A stretch of DNA of 46,890 nt from a virus. Each line of letters begins with the position of its first letter. Position 1 is the stretch's first letter. Of this stretch, positions 19,859 through 30,200 are shown piece after piece. The position numbers were made by a program, and so were the translations under genes. The notes below the pieces were generated by a model. The model had not been told where the DNA came from and ran no database searches. It saw nothing but the letters and a program-made list of their open reading frames with translations. The DNA is taken from the IMG/VR virus record IMGVR_UViG_3300021474_000009, positions 1-46,890 of that record; one strand, written 5' to 3'.

Positions 19859-22800
19859 TCAAGGCGTCAGTGTTACCTTACCGCTAAAATTGATCTTTCC
19901 TGAGAATTGTAGTCCAATCGAGCCCTGTTGCATCACCCCGCCAATCGGCGGAGGATTTGAGTAGACGATCCCGAAATAATCATTTGTCGGGATGCCCGTG
20001 TAAGTCGTTCCTGTGCCAACCAAAGGACTGGCCGAAGTGGGGTAGAAGCTGTTGTTTGTGGTGTGGGGGTTGAACGGGTCGAGCTGAGTCTCACTTGTCC
20101 ACGTCTGGGAGGGTTCGTTCAGCATCAGCGGGTCGGCCGTCGTCTCGCCAGGGTAAGTTGCATTTCCGCTACTTCCCGCCCTGAAACTCCAGAAGTTGTT
20201 ATTACTGCGAATCGTCCATGAGGCGTCGGAGAAAGTTCCCGGCGTGCCCTGACAGGATGAGTAGCAGAACGGAGCGATGGTCTGCCCGTTCCACGAAACA
20301 TTGCTCGGGTTAGTGTAGCCGATAAAATTGTTATTCCTGAGAATTCTAGGACCACCCTGACAGTTAGCTGCGGTGAGGCTGGAGACCGATACGGTAAGCC
20401 CTGATGCAGTAGGAGTAGTTAGGTCGTAAGTGTAGACTTCGTTGTAATTCGACGTGGTTGTAACGTTTGCACCCTGAATGAGGCTTAGGCCGGTGACGAC
20501 GCCGCCAGCACTCACAGAAGTAACCGTACCTGTGACGTTTGAGCCGATATAGATAACATCGTTGACCACATAGCCGGTGCCGCCTAGATTCGGGGCAATA
20601 GCGCCAGCGTTGCTCCAGCACGACAGGTCATAGGCTACGTTGTCGCTGGCAGACACGAAGGTGCTGTTGTCCACTTCGAACGAGCCAGCAACAGGAACGA
20701 CTCCAGAGAACGTTGCCCCATCAGCGCGGCAGTAGTCGGAGGCAGCTATCCCATTATAGAAAGTGGCAGGCATTCCGGTGAATGGCTGGGCCAGGCGCCG
20801 GCAGTTGCCATCGGTGACGACATTCTGCATGAACCACGTACCGGTCCCACCCAGGTTGAACTTCCATGTTTGGCCGCCGTTATTGGCCGCATAGGAGTTC
20901 GTTACCGTAACAGCGCCAATCGAGGTGTGCGGGCCAAAGAAAGCATCCTTGACGTTATTGGCAATCTCAAGATTGCTGCCGGTAAACGATGCAAAGTGGG
21001 TGTTCTGCCCGCTCCATGCGTCTCCGAAGCCGCCATTGATAATCGAGTAGCAGGAAACTATAGGAATGGTATCGACAACCGGATATTCTTCATTGCAACC
21101 GTTCCAATCCATCGTTACGTATGAAGCTACGATGCTGGCGAGGGGGTTATCGGGAAACCCTGTTGAGTTCGGTCCTCCAGTCCCTTCATCGAAGTCCCAC
21201 CCAGCAAAGGCGTTCATCGAGGAAGTAACCCGGGTCATCGTAATTGCGCCGCCAATGGCTCCATAAAACCCGGCAGAACTCATCCCGTGAATGTAGACAT
21301 CCTGGAATAATATGTTCGCGGTAGCGTTGCTGGTATAGAAACCATTCGCTCCGAAGTCGTCATAGGGCTGCGAACCGTGAATGCAGCCCACGGGATATGT
21401 TGGGGCGCTACCAAATGAGGTGCAATTCGGCCCGTAGTTCGAGAAAGTTACTCCACCACTGACCGTCGTAGCAATGGAGGTGTTGCTGTAGGCCGCCCAG
21501 GATGGTGTTGAACCGCCTGAAGTGCCTCCTGTCGTTACCCATTCAGTGTTAGTTCCATCAAAAATGTGCTGCCCTACGGTGTAGGCGGTTGTAGGGGCAA
21601 AGGCTGTTCCGCTGCCTACCTTGTTGTGCGTCGTAAACTCTATGCCTTGAATATCGACGTAATTAGACCCACGCAGAGAGAATCCGAAGGTTAGACCGAA
21701 TCCCGTAAAGAGCTGTGTCAGGTTGGCTATGTTCGTAACGTTCCCGGTGTTGCATGGCCCCGGCGTCGAGTCATAAGCGCAGCCGCCGAGGATTCGCGTA
21801 TGCGCCCCGGAAGTTCCCGAAGGTACTGGAGGGTTGATGCACCCGGTGTTGCCTACTGCATAGCACCATGCAGGCGGGTTGTAGCCCGTGGGCGCGTCCC
21901 AACCTAAACGACAGTCCGGGTTGCTGGGGTTGACTTGCGGCCTAGTACCTCCAACGATGGCAGCACAACCACGAATCACAACCGTATCTCCCCCGGCAGC
22001 TACCCATGAGCCAATCCCTACCGTCCCGCTGTGGTCGTCCCACATATAGCGGAAGTCGTTGTAAGCGCAGTTTTGATTTACTCCCGTTCCTCCAGTTGAA
22101 GCGTAGGAGGCATCATAGAGCCCGTTGCACTGGCCCGTAGTGACGTTTGTGGAGTACCTCGTTCCGCCATCGGTTCGAATAAACCACGTGTTATGGGTAA
22201 ACTGTGCCGCGCCTCGGTCCGTTGTGAAGGTGTTTCCGTAAAGGTCTGTCAGGGGATCGTTGGCAGTCACGACGCGACTATTCCAGTCGGCGGAATCAGA
22301 GATGAGGTTGTAGTTCCCGGCTGTCCAGTTGACGAAGGGATTTGGTGCACCGCTGGCCACGTTTACATTGCCAGTTCCCGACGAACCCGTTGTATCGAGG
22401 AAACTATTGTGGTCCTGACTGAACGCCGTGACACTGATTCCGCTTAGAGATGATCCAGTGAGATACCAGAGGTTGTTCTGTGCCACGCATCCAGAGCAAG
22501 CGTTCGTTGTGACGATGCCGGCGTTATTAGTGAAGTTGCCGATCATCGTATTCTGGGAGAGAACAATGTTCGTGCAGGTTTGGCTGGCGTTGATACAGGC
22601 AAAAATGCCATCGCTCGAACGGCAAGAATTGCCGGATGAACAAACTCCTACATTGCCGATGATCTGGAAATTGGTGTGCGTTCCAGTGACAGGATCGACG
22701 GCGACAAAGAACCAGCCGTTAGTGCCCATGTCCCTGAAGATGTTCCACGCGATAGTGGTGTTTGAATCGGTTCCTGTCTCCTGAATCGCTTCACCGTGGT

Positions 22801-23638
22801 TGGTTGATCCATCGAATACTGACCAAAGATAGTTATATTCGAAGATCCCATTGCTCCACCCACCGCTGGAGTTGGTTACGTAAGTCGTCGCTGCGTTGTG
22901 ACCGTACATGTGCTTGTAACTGTTATTGGCCGGGTTGGAACAGAAGCAGAAATATGTCTCAGAGTTGTTGTTTCCAGCCTGATTGATACCAGCGCCCTTC
23001 CATTCTGTTGAGTCCCACGTGATGTCATGCCCGGAGATGTGCATCTCCCCATTGCCGCCATCGCACCCGCCTGTAGAAGTGACAGCATGAGCCCCGGTAC
23101 ATGGGGACGCGTCGATTAGGATGCCGCAGTCGGAGGGCGTAGGAGCCGCGGCGAGTTGCGAGTTGGGGTAGGTATTGGTTGTCCACGTCGGAGGGCTGGC
23201 GAACACGCCGCCGCATCCAATGTTGGTCGTGCCTACGTTCACGCCGTTTCCGTTGATCTTCCAATAGTCTGTGGTGATGGAGACCATCGACCCTGCCGAA
23301 GCCCATGCCCACGAAGCCTGCGATGATCCCATCGTCGAGGTGTTCCAACCGGCCCCTATTCCGCATCCAGATCCAAAGTCGTAACTCTGAGCCTTGCGGA
23401 GTTCGATAACGGTTGTGCCTGAATCCGCTGTGTGTAGCGACAGCGAAGCTCCGTAGGAGCCATCTGCGAAGTAGTAGCTATCTCCCCGCACCCATCCTGC
23501 GCTGCTCGGGACAGCCATCTGGTTATTCCAATCCGCACCAGTTCCAGCACCAGTAGAGGTTGGCCCAACCGCGTGGCACGCGGCCTTGCCTGTAACCGCG
23601 AGAGAGAGCAGGATGACGAGTTGGAGGAGTTTCTTCAT
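19859..23638 (-). CDS. Giant beta-helix tail spike with a signal peptide (1259 aa)
   Basis: Begins MKKLLQLVILLSLAVTGKA, a Sec-type signal peptide, with cleavage before or within AACHAVG. The body is full of short Asn/Ser/Gly strands, as in right-handed parallel beta-helices. Two modules seem joined: one to about residue 480, the second starting near NTWFIRTDGG, each opening with a GADWNN-like or YNDFRYMWDD segment. It is the final gene of the spike cluster, coupled by ATGA. Host-receptor or polysaccharide binding or cleavage is likely; an exported form is possible. Confidence 0.85.
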   Translation of the reverse strand: MKKLLQLVILLSLAVTGKAACHAVGPTSTGAGTGADWNNQMAVPSSAGWVRGDSYYFADGSYGASLSLHTADSGTTVIELRKAQSYDFGSGCGIGAGWNTSTMGSSQASWAWASAGSMVSITTDYWKINGNGVNVGTTNIGCGGVFASPPTWTTNTYPNSQLAAAPTPSDCGILIDASPCTGAHAVTSTGGCDGGNGEMHISGHDITWDSTEWKGAGINQAGNNNSETYFCFCSNPANNSYKHMYGHNAATTYVTNSSGGWSNGIFEYNYLWSVFDGSTNHGEAIQETGTDSNTTIAWNIFRDMGTNGWFFVAVDPVTGTHTNFQIIGNVGVCSSGNSCRSSDGIFACINASQTCTNIVLSQNTMIGNFTNNAGIVTTNACSGCVAQNNLWYLTGSSLSGISVTAFSQDHNSFLDTTGSSGTGNVNVASGAPNPFVNWTAGNYNLISDSADWNSRVVTANDPLTDLYGNTFTTDRGAAQFTHNTWFIRTDGGTRYSTNVTTGQCNGLYDASYASTGGTGVNQNCAYNDFRYMWDDHSGTVGIGSWVAAGGDTVVIRGCAAIVGGTRPQVNPSNPDCRLGWDAPTGYNPPAWCYAVGNTGCINPPVPSGTSGAHTRILGGCAYDSTPGPCNTGNVTNIANLTQLFTGFGLTFGFSLRGSNYVDIQGIEFTTHNKVGSGTAFAPTTAYTVGQHIFDGTNTEWVTTGGTSGGSTPSWAAYSNTSIATTVSGGVTFSNYGPNCTSFGSAPTYPVGCIHGSQPYDDFGANGFYTSNATANILFQDVYIHGMSSAGFYGAIGGAITMTRVTSSMNAFAGWDFDEGTGGPNSTGFPDNPLASIVASYVTMDWNGCNEEYPVVDTIPIVSCYSIINGGFGDAWSGQNTHFASFTGSNLEIANNVKDAFFGPHTSIGAVTVTNSYAANNGGQTWKFNLGGTGTWFMQNVVTDGNCRRLAQPFTGMPATFYNGIAASDYCRADGATFSGVVPVAGSFEVDNSTFVSASDNVAYDLSCWSNAGAIAPNLGGTGYVVNDVIYIGSNVTGTVTSVSAGGVVTGLSLIQGANVTTTSNYNEVYTYDLTTPTASGLTVSVSSLTAANCQGGPRILRNNNFIGYTNPSNVSWNGQTIAPFCYSSCQGTPGTFSDASWTIRSNNNFWSFRAGSSGNATYPGETTADPLMLNEPSQTWTSETQLDPFNPHTTNNSFYPTSASPLVGTGTTYTGIPTNDYFGIVYSNPPPIGGVMQQGSIGLQFSGKINFSGKVTLTP

Positions 23639-24867
23639 TCATCGCCCATGACAACTGGAATCGCATGAGCACCCGCCGATGCCAAGCTAAATGCCCAACT
23701 GGAAAATAACGCGGGACCACTGGAAGTCTGCGTTGACGTGTAGGAGGGGCAGGTTCCCCCCGTATTAGAGGTTTTGTCGAACGCAGTATTTCCCGCAGTA
23801 GAATCGTTTTCACGCTCTGTGTACGGGGCTGGACTGCTACCGGTGCTCCATGTGCTGTTATATTCCGCAAGCTGCATACAGACATCGTAAGTTCCTGAAA
23901 CGGTTAATGCACCAACAGAGCATCCTGCACAATATGAACCGGAAACTGAATAAGCCACCATCTGATTAGCGTCGTAACTCGGGGTATACGTTCCACCCGA
24001 TACGGTGTAATCGAATACAAAGAAGGAAGCGTTCGTCTGGTTCGCTGTAGTCTGTCCTTTCCACTTTACCGTCAGAGAAGTTTCTCCACCGACAGCATTC
24101 AATGTGTAATAGCACTGGTTCCAGTAGTAGTGGCCAGCCTGCATAAGCTGTTGCGGATATTCGATATTCGCTGTGCCGGTTTCAGTTCCGCTGCCTGTCT
24201 GAATATTTCCAACATCGAAGGTGCTACTCGTTCTCGCTATAACGACATTGAACCCCTCTCCGTTGAAGGCCGTGGTTGTGGTGAAGTTGCTCAACTTTAG
24301 GATCTCACCGACATAATAAGAGTTCGTCCCCGTAAAGTGGACGCTGGAAAATGTCACGGTCCCTGATACGGTTCCGGTCGAGGCCGGGGAGAGAGTCACG
24401 GTCGTACCAGAAACCGCAGCAACAATGGTTCCTGCTGCAATATTCGTTCCTGTAACCACTTGTCCATATAGGATACCTGTGCCGGAACCAACGGTCATCG
24501 TGACGGAAGATCCCGAAGTGCTTCCTGTAGTGGTAATGGCGGAATTGGCTGCCCAAGCGGTGACGGAAACGGGACTGATAGTACCGCCATTGTTCAGTGC
24601 TGTCGTCGGTGGGGAAGGAGCCTCTATCCATGTCTCGCCACCGTTAAGTCCATAGCCATAGCCGAAGCCATTCGAACCTTCCGGCGTCCAGCAGGCAAAG
24701 ACAATATCGCCTGCCGTAACCGTAAAGCCGAGCGTCAACGTGCAACTCGGAATCGCCTGACAGTTGTTCGCGTCTCCCGTGAAGGCATAGCGTCCACTGA
24801 CAGACTGGCTTTGTCCGTGCATCGCACAGAAGAGGAACACTATGAAGATAAGATATTTCTTCATCAA
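23635..24867 (-). CDS. Exported beta-rich protein in the spike cluster (410 aa)
   Basis: N-terminus MMKKYLIFIVFLFCAMHGQ is a probable signal peptide. The mature part has a pair of early cysteines (NCQAIPSC), a Gly/Thr/Ser-rich repetitive region near residues 100-180 and further Cys pairs (YCAGC). Domains look like beta sandwiches. Overlaps the genes on both sides by ATGA. Function unknown; a fibre accessory or adhesin is likely. Confidence 0.8.
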   Translation of the reverse strand: MMKKYLIFIVFLFCAMHGQSQSVSGRYAFTGDANNCQAIPSCTLTLGFTVTAGDIVFACWTPEGSNGFGYGYGLNGGETWIEAPSPPTTALNNGGTISPVSVTAWAANSAITTTGSTSGSSVTMTVGSGTGILYGQVVTGTNIAAGTIVAAVSGTTVTLSPASTGTVSGTVTFSSVHFTGTNSYYVGEILKLSNFTTTTAFNGEGFNVVIARTSSTFDVGNIQTGSGTETGTANIEYPQQLMQAGHYYWNQCYYTLNAVGGETSLTVKWKGQTTANQTNASFFVFDYTVSGGTYTPSYDANQMVAYSVSGSYCAGCSVGALTVSGTYDVCMQLAEYNSTWSTGSSPAPYTERENDSTAGNTAFDKTSNTGGTCPSYTSTQTSSGPALFSSWAFSLASAGAHAIPVVMGDE

Positions 24868-27224
24868 TTGGCCTGCACCACGATCTTGCGTGGAATGGTA
24901 ATCGTTGCAGAATAGAAGTTCGCGGTAGATGCTGTGTCGGTCGCTCGTCCGATCTGAACGACCATCATCCCTCCGGCAACGCAGCCAGTAGTGTCGGTTG
25001 AGTTCATCTGCACGTTGGTCGTATAGAAACCGTTTGAGACGGCCGAAGCTCCTACCGTAATGGTGCTGAGGCTGTGAGCCGTCGCAAAGGTAGCGTCATC
25101 CGTCGTCGTGCCATTGACCGCAGTGGGGCATGACACCTGGATTTGCGGGATGATCGTGTGGCCGCTGGTTACGTCCGTAGAAGATAGATCAACCTCGATG
25201 TACGGTTCCGTCCCGGTATCCCAGTCCTTCGGAATATGAACGTTGAACTGAGCGAAGGTTGAGGACGTGTCGGTGATCGAAACATACCCGCCCTTGTTGT
25301 TCGTACCTGCACGACAAGTTACTGTACCGCCTGAGCCGATGGACCACCCTGCTCCGCCTGTTGCGTTGTTGCAATTTGCGGCGGGAACATCGAGGGTTTG
25401 TGGAAAGTCAATGAAGGATGGCGCGGAGCTAGACCCATTGCCTGTCAGAATCGTGCCCGCTGCGCCTGCTGCGGTTGAGGCGGGAGCATTGCCTGCGCCA
25501 CCACCGTAAACGACGCCATCCTGCGTTAGTGCAGCAGAGGACGCCCATGTAGACGACGAAGAGAAGTAGGGGACGCCACCGGAAGTTCCTGCCACAGTAA
25601 AGGCTGGAGTGGTCGTGGGGGATCCGACTGAGATGAGACCTCCAGTAAACCCTACGCTGGTTACTGTTCCGCTGGTGCTGCTCCCCAAAAACGTTACATA
25701 CCACTTCGATGTTCCATCGTAGGTGAGCTGGTAAGCATCACCTGTTGTAGCAGTGAAGGCTGTATTGACATTTCCTGCAGTTGTGATGTTCCATGATCCA
25801 TCAGCAATCAAAACAAATTGGCAGGCATAGCTGCTCCCGCATCCGGTTGGCGGGGTAATCGTGTTGATCGTGGCTGTGCCGGTGACGTGTTCTACAGCTC
25901 CCTGCGGAGCGATGGTGGACGCTGACGCGATAGACCCGCCATTGTAACTGGCAAAAAGGTATCCGTTTACGTCGCTATTGCTTCCAATCGGACCCGTTGC
26001 ACTTAGGCTACCCGCGAAGGACGCATTTCCCCCTGGCGTCATGGTGATGTTCGTGCCGCAGAGATTGAGCGTCCCACCTGTCGCCGCTACGGTGATGGCG
26101 CATGAGCCGCTGGTTGAGCCAAACATAGTGATCGTTGGGGTGCCAGTTCCCGCGATATCAACGGGTTCTGAAGATGTAATCGCGCCAGTATTTGAAACGC
26201 CATCGTCAAGGTGTGAATTAGCAGTGATGGTCGTCGCAGAGCCCGCCAGCGGAATATAGCCTGTCGTCAGACCGGAGATACCGGAACTACCCGAGCTATT
26301 GATCGTCTGATTTGGCCATGATCCTGTAATCGTGATGTTCGTCCCAGCGACCAAGGCCGGTGAGGATGTGCCGGTACCGCCGTTCGTTATTGGCAATAGG
26401 CCTGTTACTCCGCTGCTCAGAGGGAGTCCAGTAAGGTTCGTTGCCACACCGGATGCTGGCGTACCGAGTGCGGGAGCGGTGAAGGTTGGAGAGGTAAGCG
26501 TTAGTCCGCCGATGGTCGTTGTCGTGCTGCTGGAGGCAATGGAGGTAGAGCCGATGGTTATCGGAAACCCGCTTGCGCCACCAGAGGAATTGATGGTCTG
26601 GTTTGGCCACGTCCCGGAGATTGTTACATTTGTGCCTGCGACTAGAGCAGGGGAAGCTGTGCCTGTACCACCATCGGCGATAGGAAGCAAGCCTGTTGCT
26701 TGCGTTGCGAGATTCAGACTTCCGCCGATCTGGGAAAAGGTGTAATCGTTCATTGCAGCAACAACTGCGCCGGTTCTGCCGAAGACACTTGAAACCGCTA
26801 CGCCTCCTCCACTTCCACCAGCCGCCGTTACTGCATAAGGGCCAAAGCTTCCATAGCTTGCCGTAATCGAGTAAGAGAACTGCTGTCCCGCTGGCAACCA
26901 CGCTCCAAACGCTCCAGTAGAATCAGCCGTGGAATAGCAAACACCGCTACCGTTACGGGTAAGCGGTTGGTTTGATGGGCAAGTCGATAGTCCTGCCGCA
27001 GACGTGTAGGTGGTAACCGGAAGATTGCACAATCCGCCAGGAGTGGCCGATTGACAGAAAGTAATCGTCGCGCCGGGAATGGCAAGCAATGGAACCAGCC
27101 CGCCTGTCGGCGCACCCTGCGTTGGCGGTCCTACGGTTTCTGCTGTCCAATCCCATCGTACCTGTGCTGACGCCACTCCTGCCAGCAGCCCGAGCATAAA
27201 GAGTAGTGTCAGAATTTTCTTCAT
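24864..27224 (-). CDS. Tail fibre with signal peptide and four-Cys N-terminal domain (786 aa)
   Basis: Residues 1-20 form a signal peptide ending GVASA before QV. Residues 22-130 are a domain with cysteines 57, 66, 82 and 96 that also opens the next fibre gene. Then comes VFGRTGAVVA..NDYTFSQIGG, a motif seen in many phage fibres, and two copies of a roughly 39-residue module (177-215 and 274-312) with GGTGT-SPALVAGTN. The C-terminal part is a beta-rich receptor-binding-like region. Confidence 0.85.
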   Translation of the reverse strand: MKKILTLLFMLGLLAGVASAQVRWDWTAETVGPPTQGAPTGGLVPLLAIPGATITFCQSATPGGLCNLPVTTYTSAAGLSTCPSNQPLTRNGSGVCYSTADSTGAFGAWLPAGQQFSYSITASYGSFGPYAVTAAGGSGGGVAVSSVFGRTGAVVAAMNDYTFSQIGGSLNLATQATGLLPIADGGTGTASPALVAGTNVTISGTWPNQTINSSGGASGFPITIGSTSIASSSTTTTIGGLTLTSPTFTAPALGTPASGVATNLTGLPLSSGVTGLLPITNGGTGTSSPALVAGTNITITGSWPNQTINSSGSSGISGLTTGYIPLAGSATTITANSHLDDGVSNTGAITSSEPVDIAGTGTPTITMFGSTSGSCAITVAATGGTLNLCGTNITMTPGGNASFAGSLSATGPIGSNSDVNGYLFASYNGGSIASASTIAPQGAVEHVTGTATINTITPPTGCGSSYACQFVLIADGSWNITTAGNVNTAFTATTGDAYQLTYDGTSKWYVTFLGSSTSGTVTSVGFTGGLISVGSPTTTPAFTVAGTSGGVPYFSSSSTWASSAALTQDGVVYGGGAGNAPASTAAGAAGTILTGNGSSSAPSFIDFPQTLDVPAANCNNATGGAGWSIGSGGTVTCRAGTNNKGGYVSITDTSSTFAQFNVHIPKDWDTGTEPYIEVDLSSTDVTSGHTIIPQIQVSCPTAVNGTTTDDATFATAHSLSTITVGASAVSNGFYTTNVQMNSTDTTGCVAGGMMVVQIGRATDTASTANFYSATITIPRKIVVQAN

Positions 27225-30200
27225 CAGTTCCTCGCTATACAGCCATAACCGATTACGTCTGTTCCGGTTCCTGTAACCGTCAAAGTAGTGCTCGTCACCA
27301 CGAAGCTAGGCGTCGCTGTCGGGGTAGTGTGATCGTGGATGAAACACTCAGGGCGGTTGGTGTAGGTATTTACAAACGTGTAACTCCCAGTCCCGCCTGA
27401 AAGAGTGATCTCGCCAACCATGTCCGTATTGGTTGCTAACCCGCTCTTTAGTGTCTCGGCAATCGTCGCTGTGCCGCCAACGTAAAGAGTTCCAGAGGTA
27501 TCGGTATTCGTAGGAGAGCCTGTCGGACTTGGAGCCTGACCGGTGTCAGGGCAAGCTGGATTATTGTTCGGTACGACAGTCGTTGACGCAGAACAAATAC
27601 GTCCAGCCGTTCCTCCTGTAACCCTCCATACTTCTTGACTCACCGTGCCGGGGGCGATCTGGCAGACTACGTTGTTGTAGTTCGTTCCAGAGAGCGTGGC
27701 GTTACCCGAGCCCGTTGCCGCAGAGACGTATGTGGAGTGGCCTCCGTTCAATGTAACCGAGGCTACCAAATAGGTATAGGACGTGCTTCCTGGAGTTCCG
27801 ATGTTGTAAACCGCACAGTTTGTAGGTATTTGTGCCGCAGCCGAAATCTCACCAGCTACAAGCTGCCCAGTTCCCAGCGTTGCCGATTGATCGCCATTGA
27901 TCGGAGTCGAAAGGAATGTAGTCGTATTGGCTGCTGTACCTCTGCCGAGCGCAACGAAGTTCGCAGTTGTAAATACAGGGGCGGTGAAGAATTCTGAGTT
28001 CGGAGCAGTGGGCTGTGCTGATCCTCCACCGTTGATGCCGATGGACTGGCCGCCTTCTATGTAGCCATTCTGGACTATGAAATTATTGTCATTCGTTAGT
28101 GCCCATCCGCGAACCTCGGGCCACCACTCCGCAGCAAGCAAACCGTCCATGCCGGTTAGATAAGATTGGTGCGTGTTATCTCCGCAACCATCCAGCGGGC
28201 AGTTAATTGCGATAGTAGAGAATCCGGGCTGGGCTGGATCGGTGTGAATGACATCAGCCCATGCACCCTGAATACTTATCCCTTGTGGGGGAGGATACGA
28301 ACCTCCATTGTCGAAATATAAACCGGCATTCGGAGTTCCGAACTGATTCAGATTTTGCAGGACAATACCGATAGCTCCGCCGTTGGTCCCGTTGATGCCT
28401 CCACCTTGCATGGCGATATTGAGTGGACCAGTAGAGGTCGTCGCGTCGGGTCCATTGATCTGGTAGACATTGCGAATACCGAAACCGAAGATCGAAGGAT
28501 TAGGGCCAGTCGAGTAGGTATCGCCAGCAGTGAAGGTTACGTCATTGACATCCAGCGGACAGCTTGTAGTCGTGCTTCCTTGAGTGCAGGGTTGGGTAAT
28601 TTCAACGCCTTTGTAGAGATTCGCTGCAAACACCGAAGGCGGATAGGAGATCGTTGCAGAGGCGCAAGTGCCAGTAGCTCCGGTTTGGTTCCACGTCAAA
28701 ATGAATCGAGTTGGATCAATCGTAAATACTGTGGCGGAAGTGGTGTTGTAGGAGGAGTTACCGGGGCAGGAGAGAACCGCCGTTTTGATGAAGGAGCCGG
28801 TTGAACCGATGCCGGTATAGTAAGGCCCGCACATGTTGGTTGGCAAACCGCCTGTTACTGTGGTTCCCGTAGTCGTCAACCCAGTAAGTGTTACTCCAGC
28901 TCCGCATGTGCTCCATTGCGTATTTGGGGGGACGGGATTTGAAGCCGATACAAACTCGCAAGCTAAGTGCGAAGAATCAACCGATCCAGGGCACGAATAT
29001 TGATCGGTCCATCCGTTGGCCGTCCATAGACCAGAGGTATAGTAGCCGTTCGTGCCACCCTGCCAGATGGAACTTGAAGCATTCGTTGGCGCAACTCCGT
29101 GGAGCAGACGTGGAGTAAGGACGGCGGTCTGCAACTTTGTGCTGATCGCAGAGAAAAATGTTCCTGTATATCCCGCGATAGCAAACGTCGGAGTGCTTGT
29201 GTACCCTGTTCCGGGATTCGTAACGTACAAGTAGTAAGGAACACCTGCGGAACAAGCAATCAGAGCTTGTGCCCCAGTTCCCCCGCCACCAGTCGCATTG
29301 ACGAGATGACCGCCATCGGGACATCCCATTCCGAATGGAGGCCCGGTAGCTCCAACGCTTATCACTCCACCAGTAAATCCGCTAACGCTGGATAGTTTGA
29401 CCCGTTCGACTTCCCCGCCAGCCAACCATGATGCTGTCCCAGATGTGTCATTGGCTAGAGCCGTTCCAGCGCCGTAATTGCAATCAAAAGTAACGGTTAC
29501 GGGAGTTGGCGAAGCCGGGTTGATCGACTGCATGATGCCAGGTACAACTTGGCCGCCATACATCCATGTCACACCACCGTCTATAACCGGAACGCCCGGC
29601 ACCGGAGAAGAAAAGGCCGCTGGAACCGTACCGCCTGAAGTACCACCATGCACCACAACCCACCGCAAACTATTCGCGCTGTAGTTGATCTGCGCTCCTA
29701 GTGCGTAAGTCGTGTTGGCGGTCCACGTTCCGTAAAGCGTTCCCAGCATGGAGCACTGCGTGGATTGCGTCAGTGAGGCGTCTACGGGGAAGTAAAAAAC
29801 TCCCATGTTCGTATAGGTTGTGTTCGCCCCGGTTGCATGGAAGTTCGACAGCACTGGAGTCTGCGTATCGTAAATTACGGCATTGGTAGGCTCAAACGGT
29901 CCTGCGCCACCAGAGGTCAGGGTTACAGTCGTTGCTCCCGCCGCTCCTGTTGCTGAAACCGTACCAGAGAAGAAATAGCTAGCGGGACGTTGAACTGTAT
30001 GCAGACCAAGTGCCGCGCAACCTTCAGCAGCCGGGTCCGTATCTCCACCGGTGCAGTTTACCGTAAAGCCGCCAGCCTGATCGTCGCCACCCTTATTGCC
30101 GTTGATCGTAAAGTTGACACCCTGAAAGATTCCGGGAGTGTAACTGTTCGTCTGCCCCACGATGCCAAAGCAAGTCGCCCAGTCTGGGCCAATTGGAGAT

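Noticed and set aside
26296-26901. Second minus-strand ORF (201 aa) within the 786-aa fibre gene
   Set aside because: Out-of-frame shadow of repetitive fibre codons; rich in Arg, Trp and Cys without a motif.
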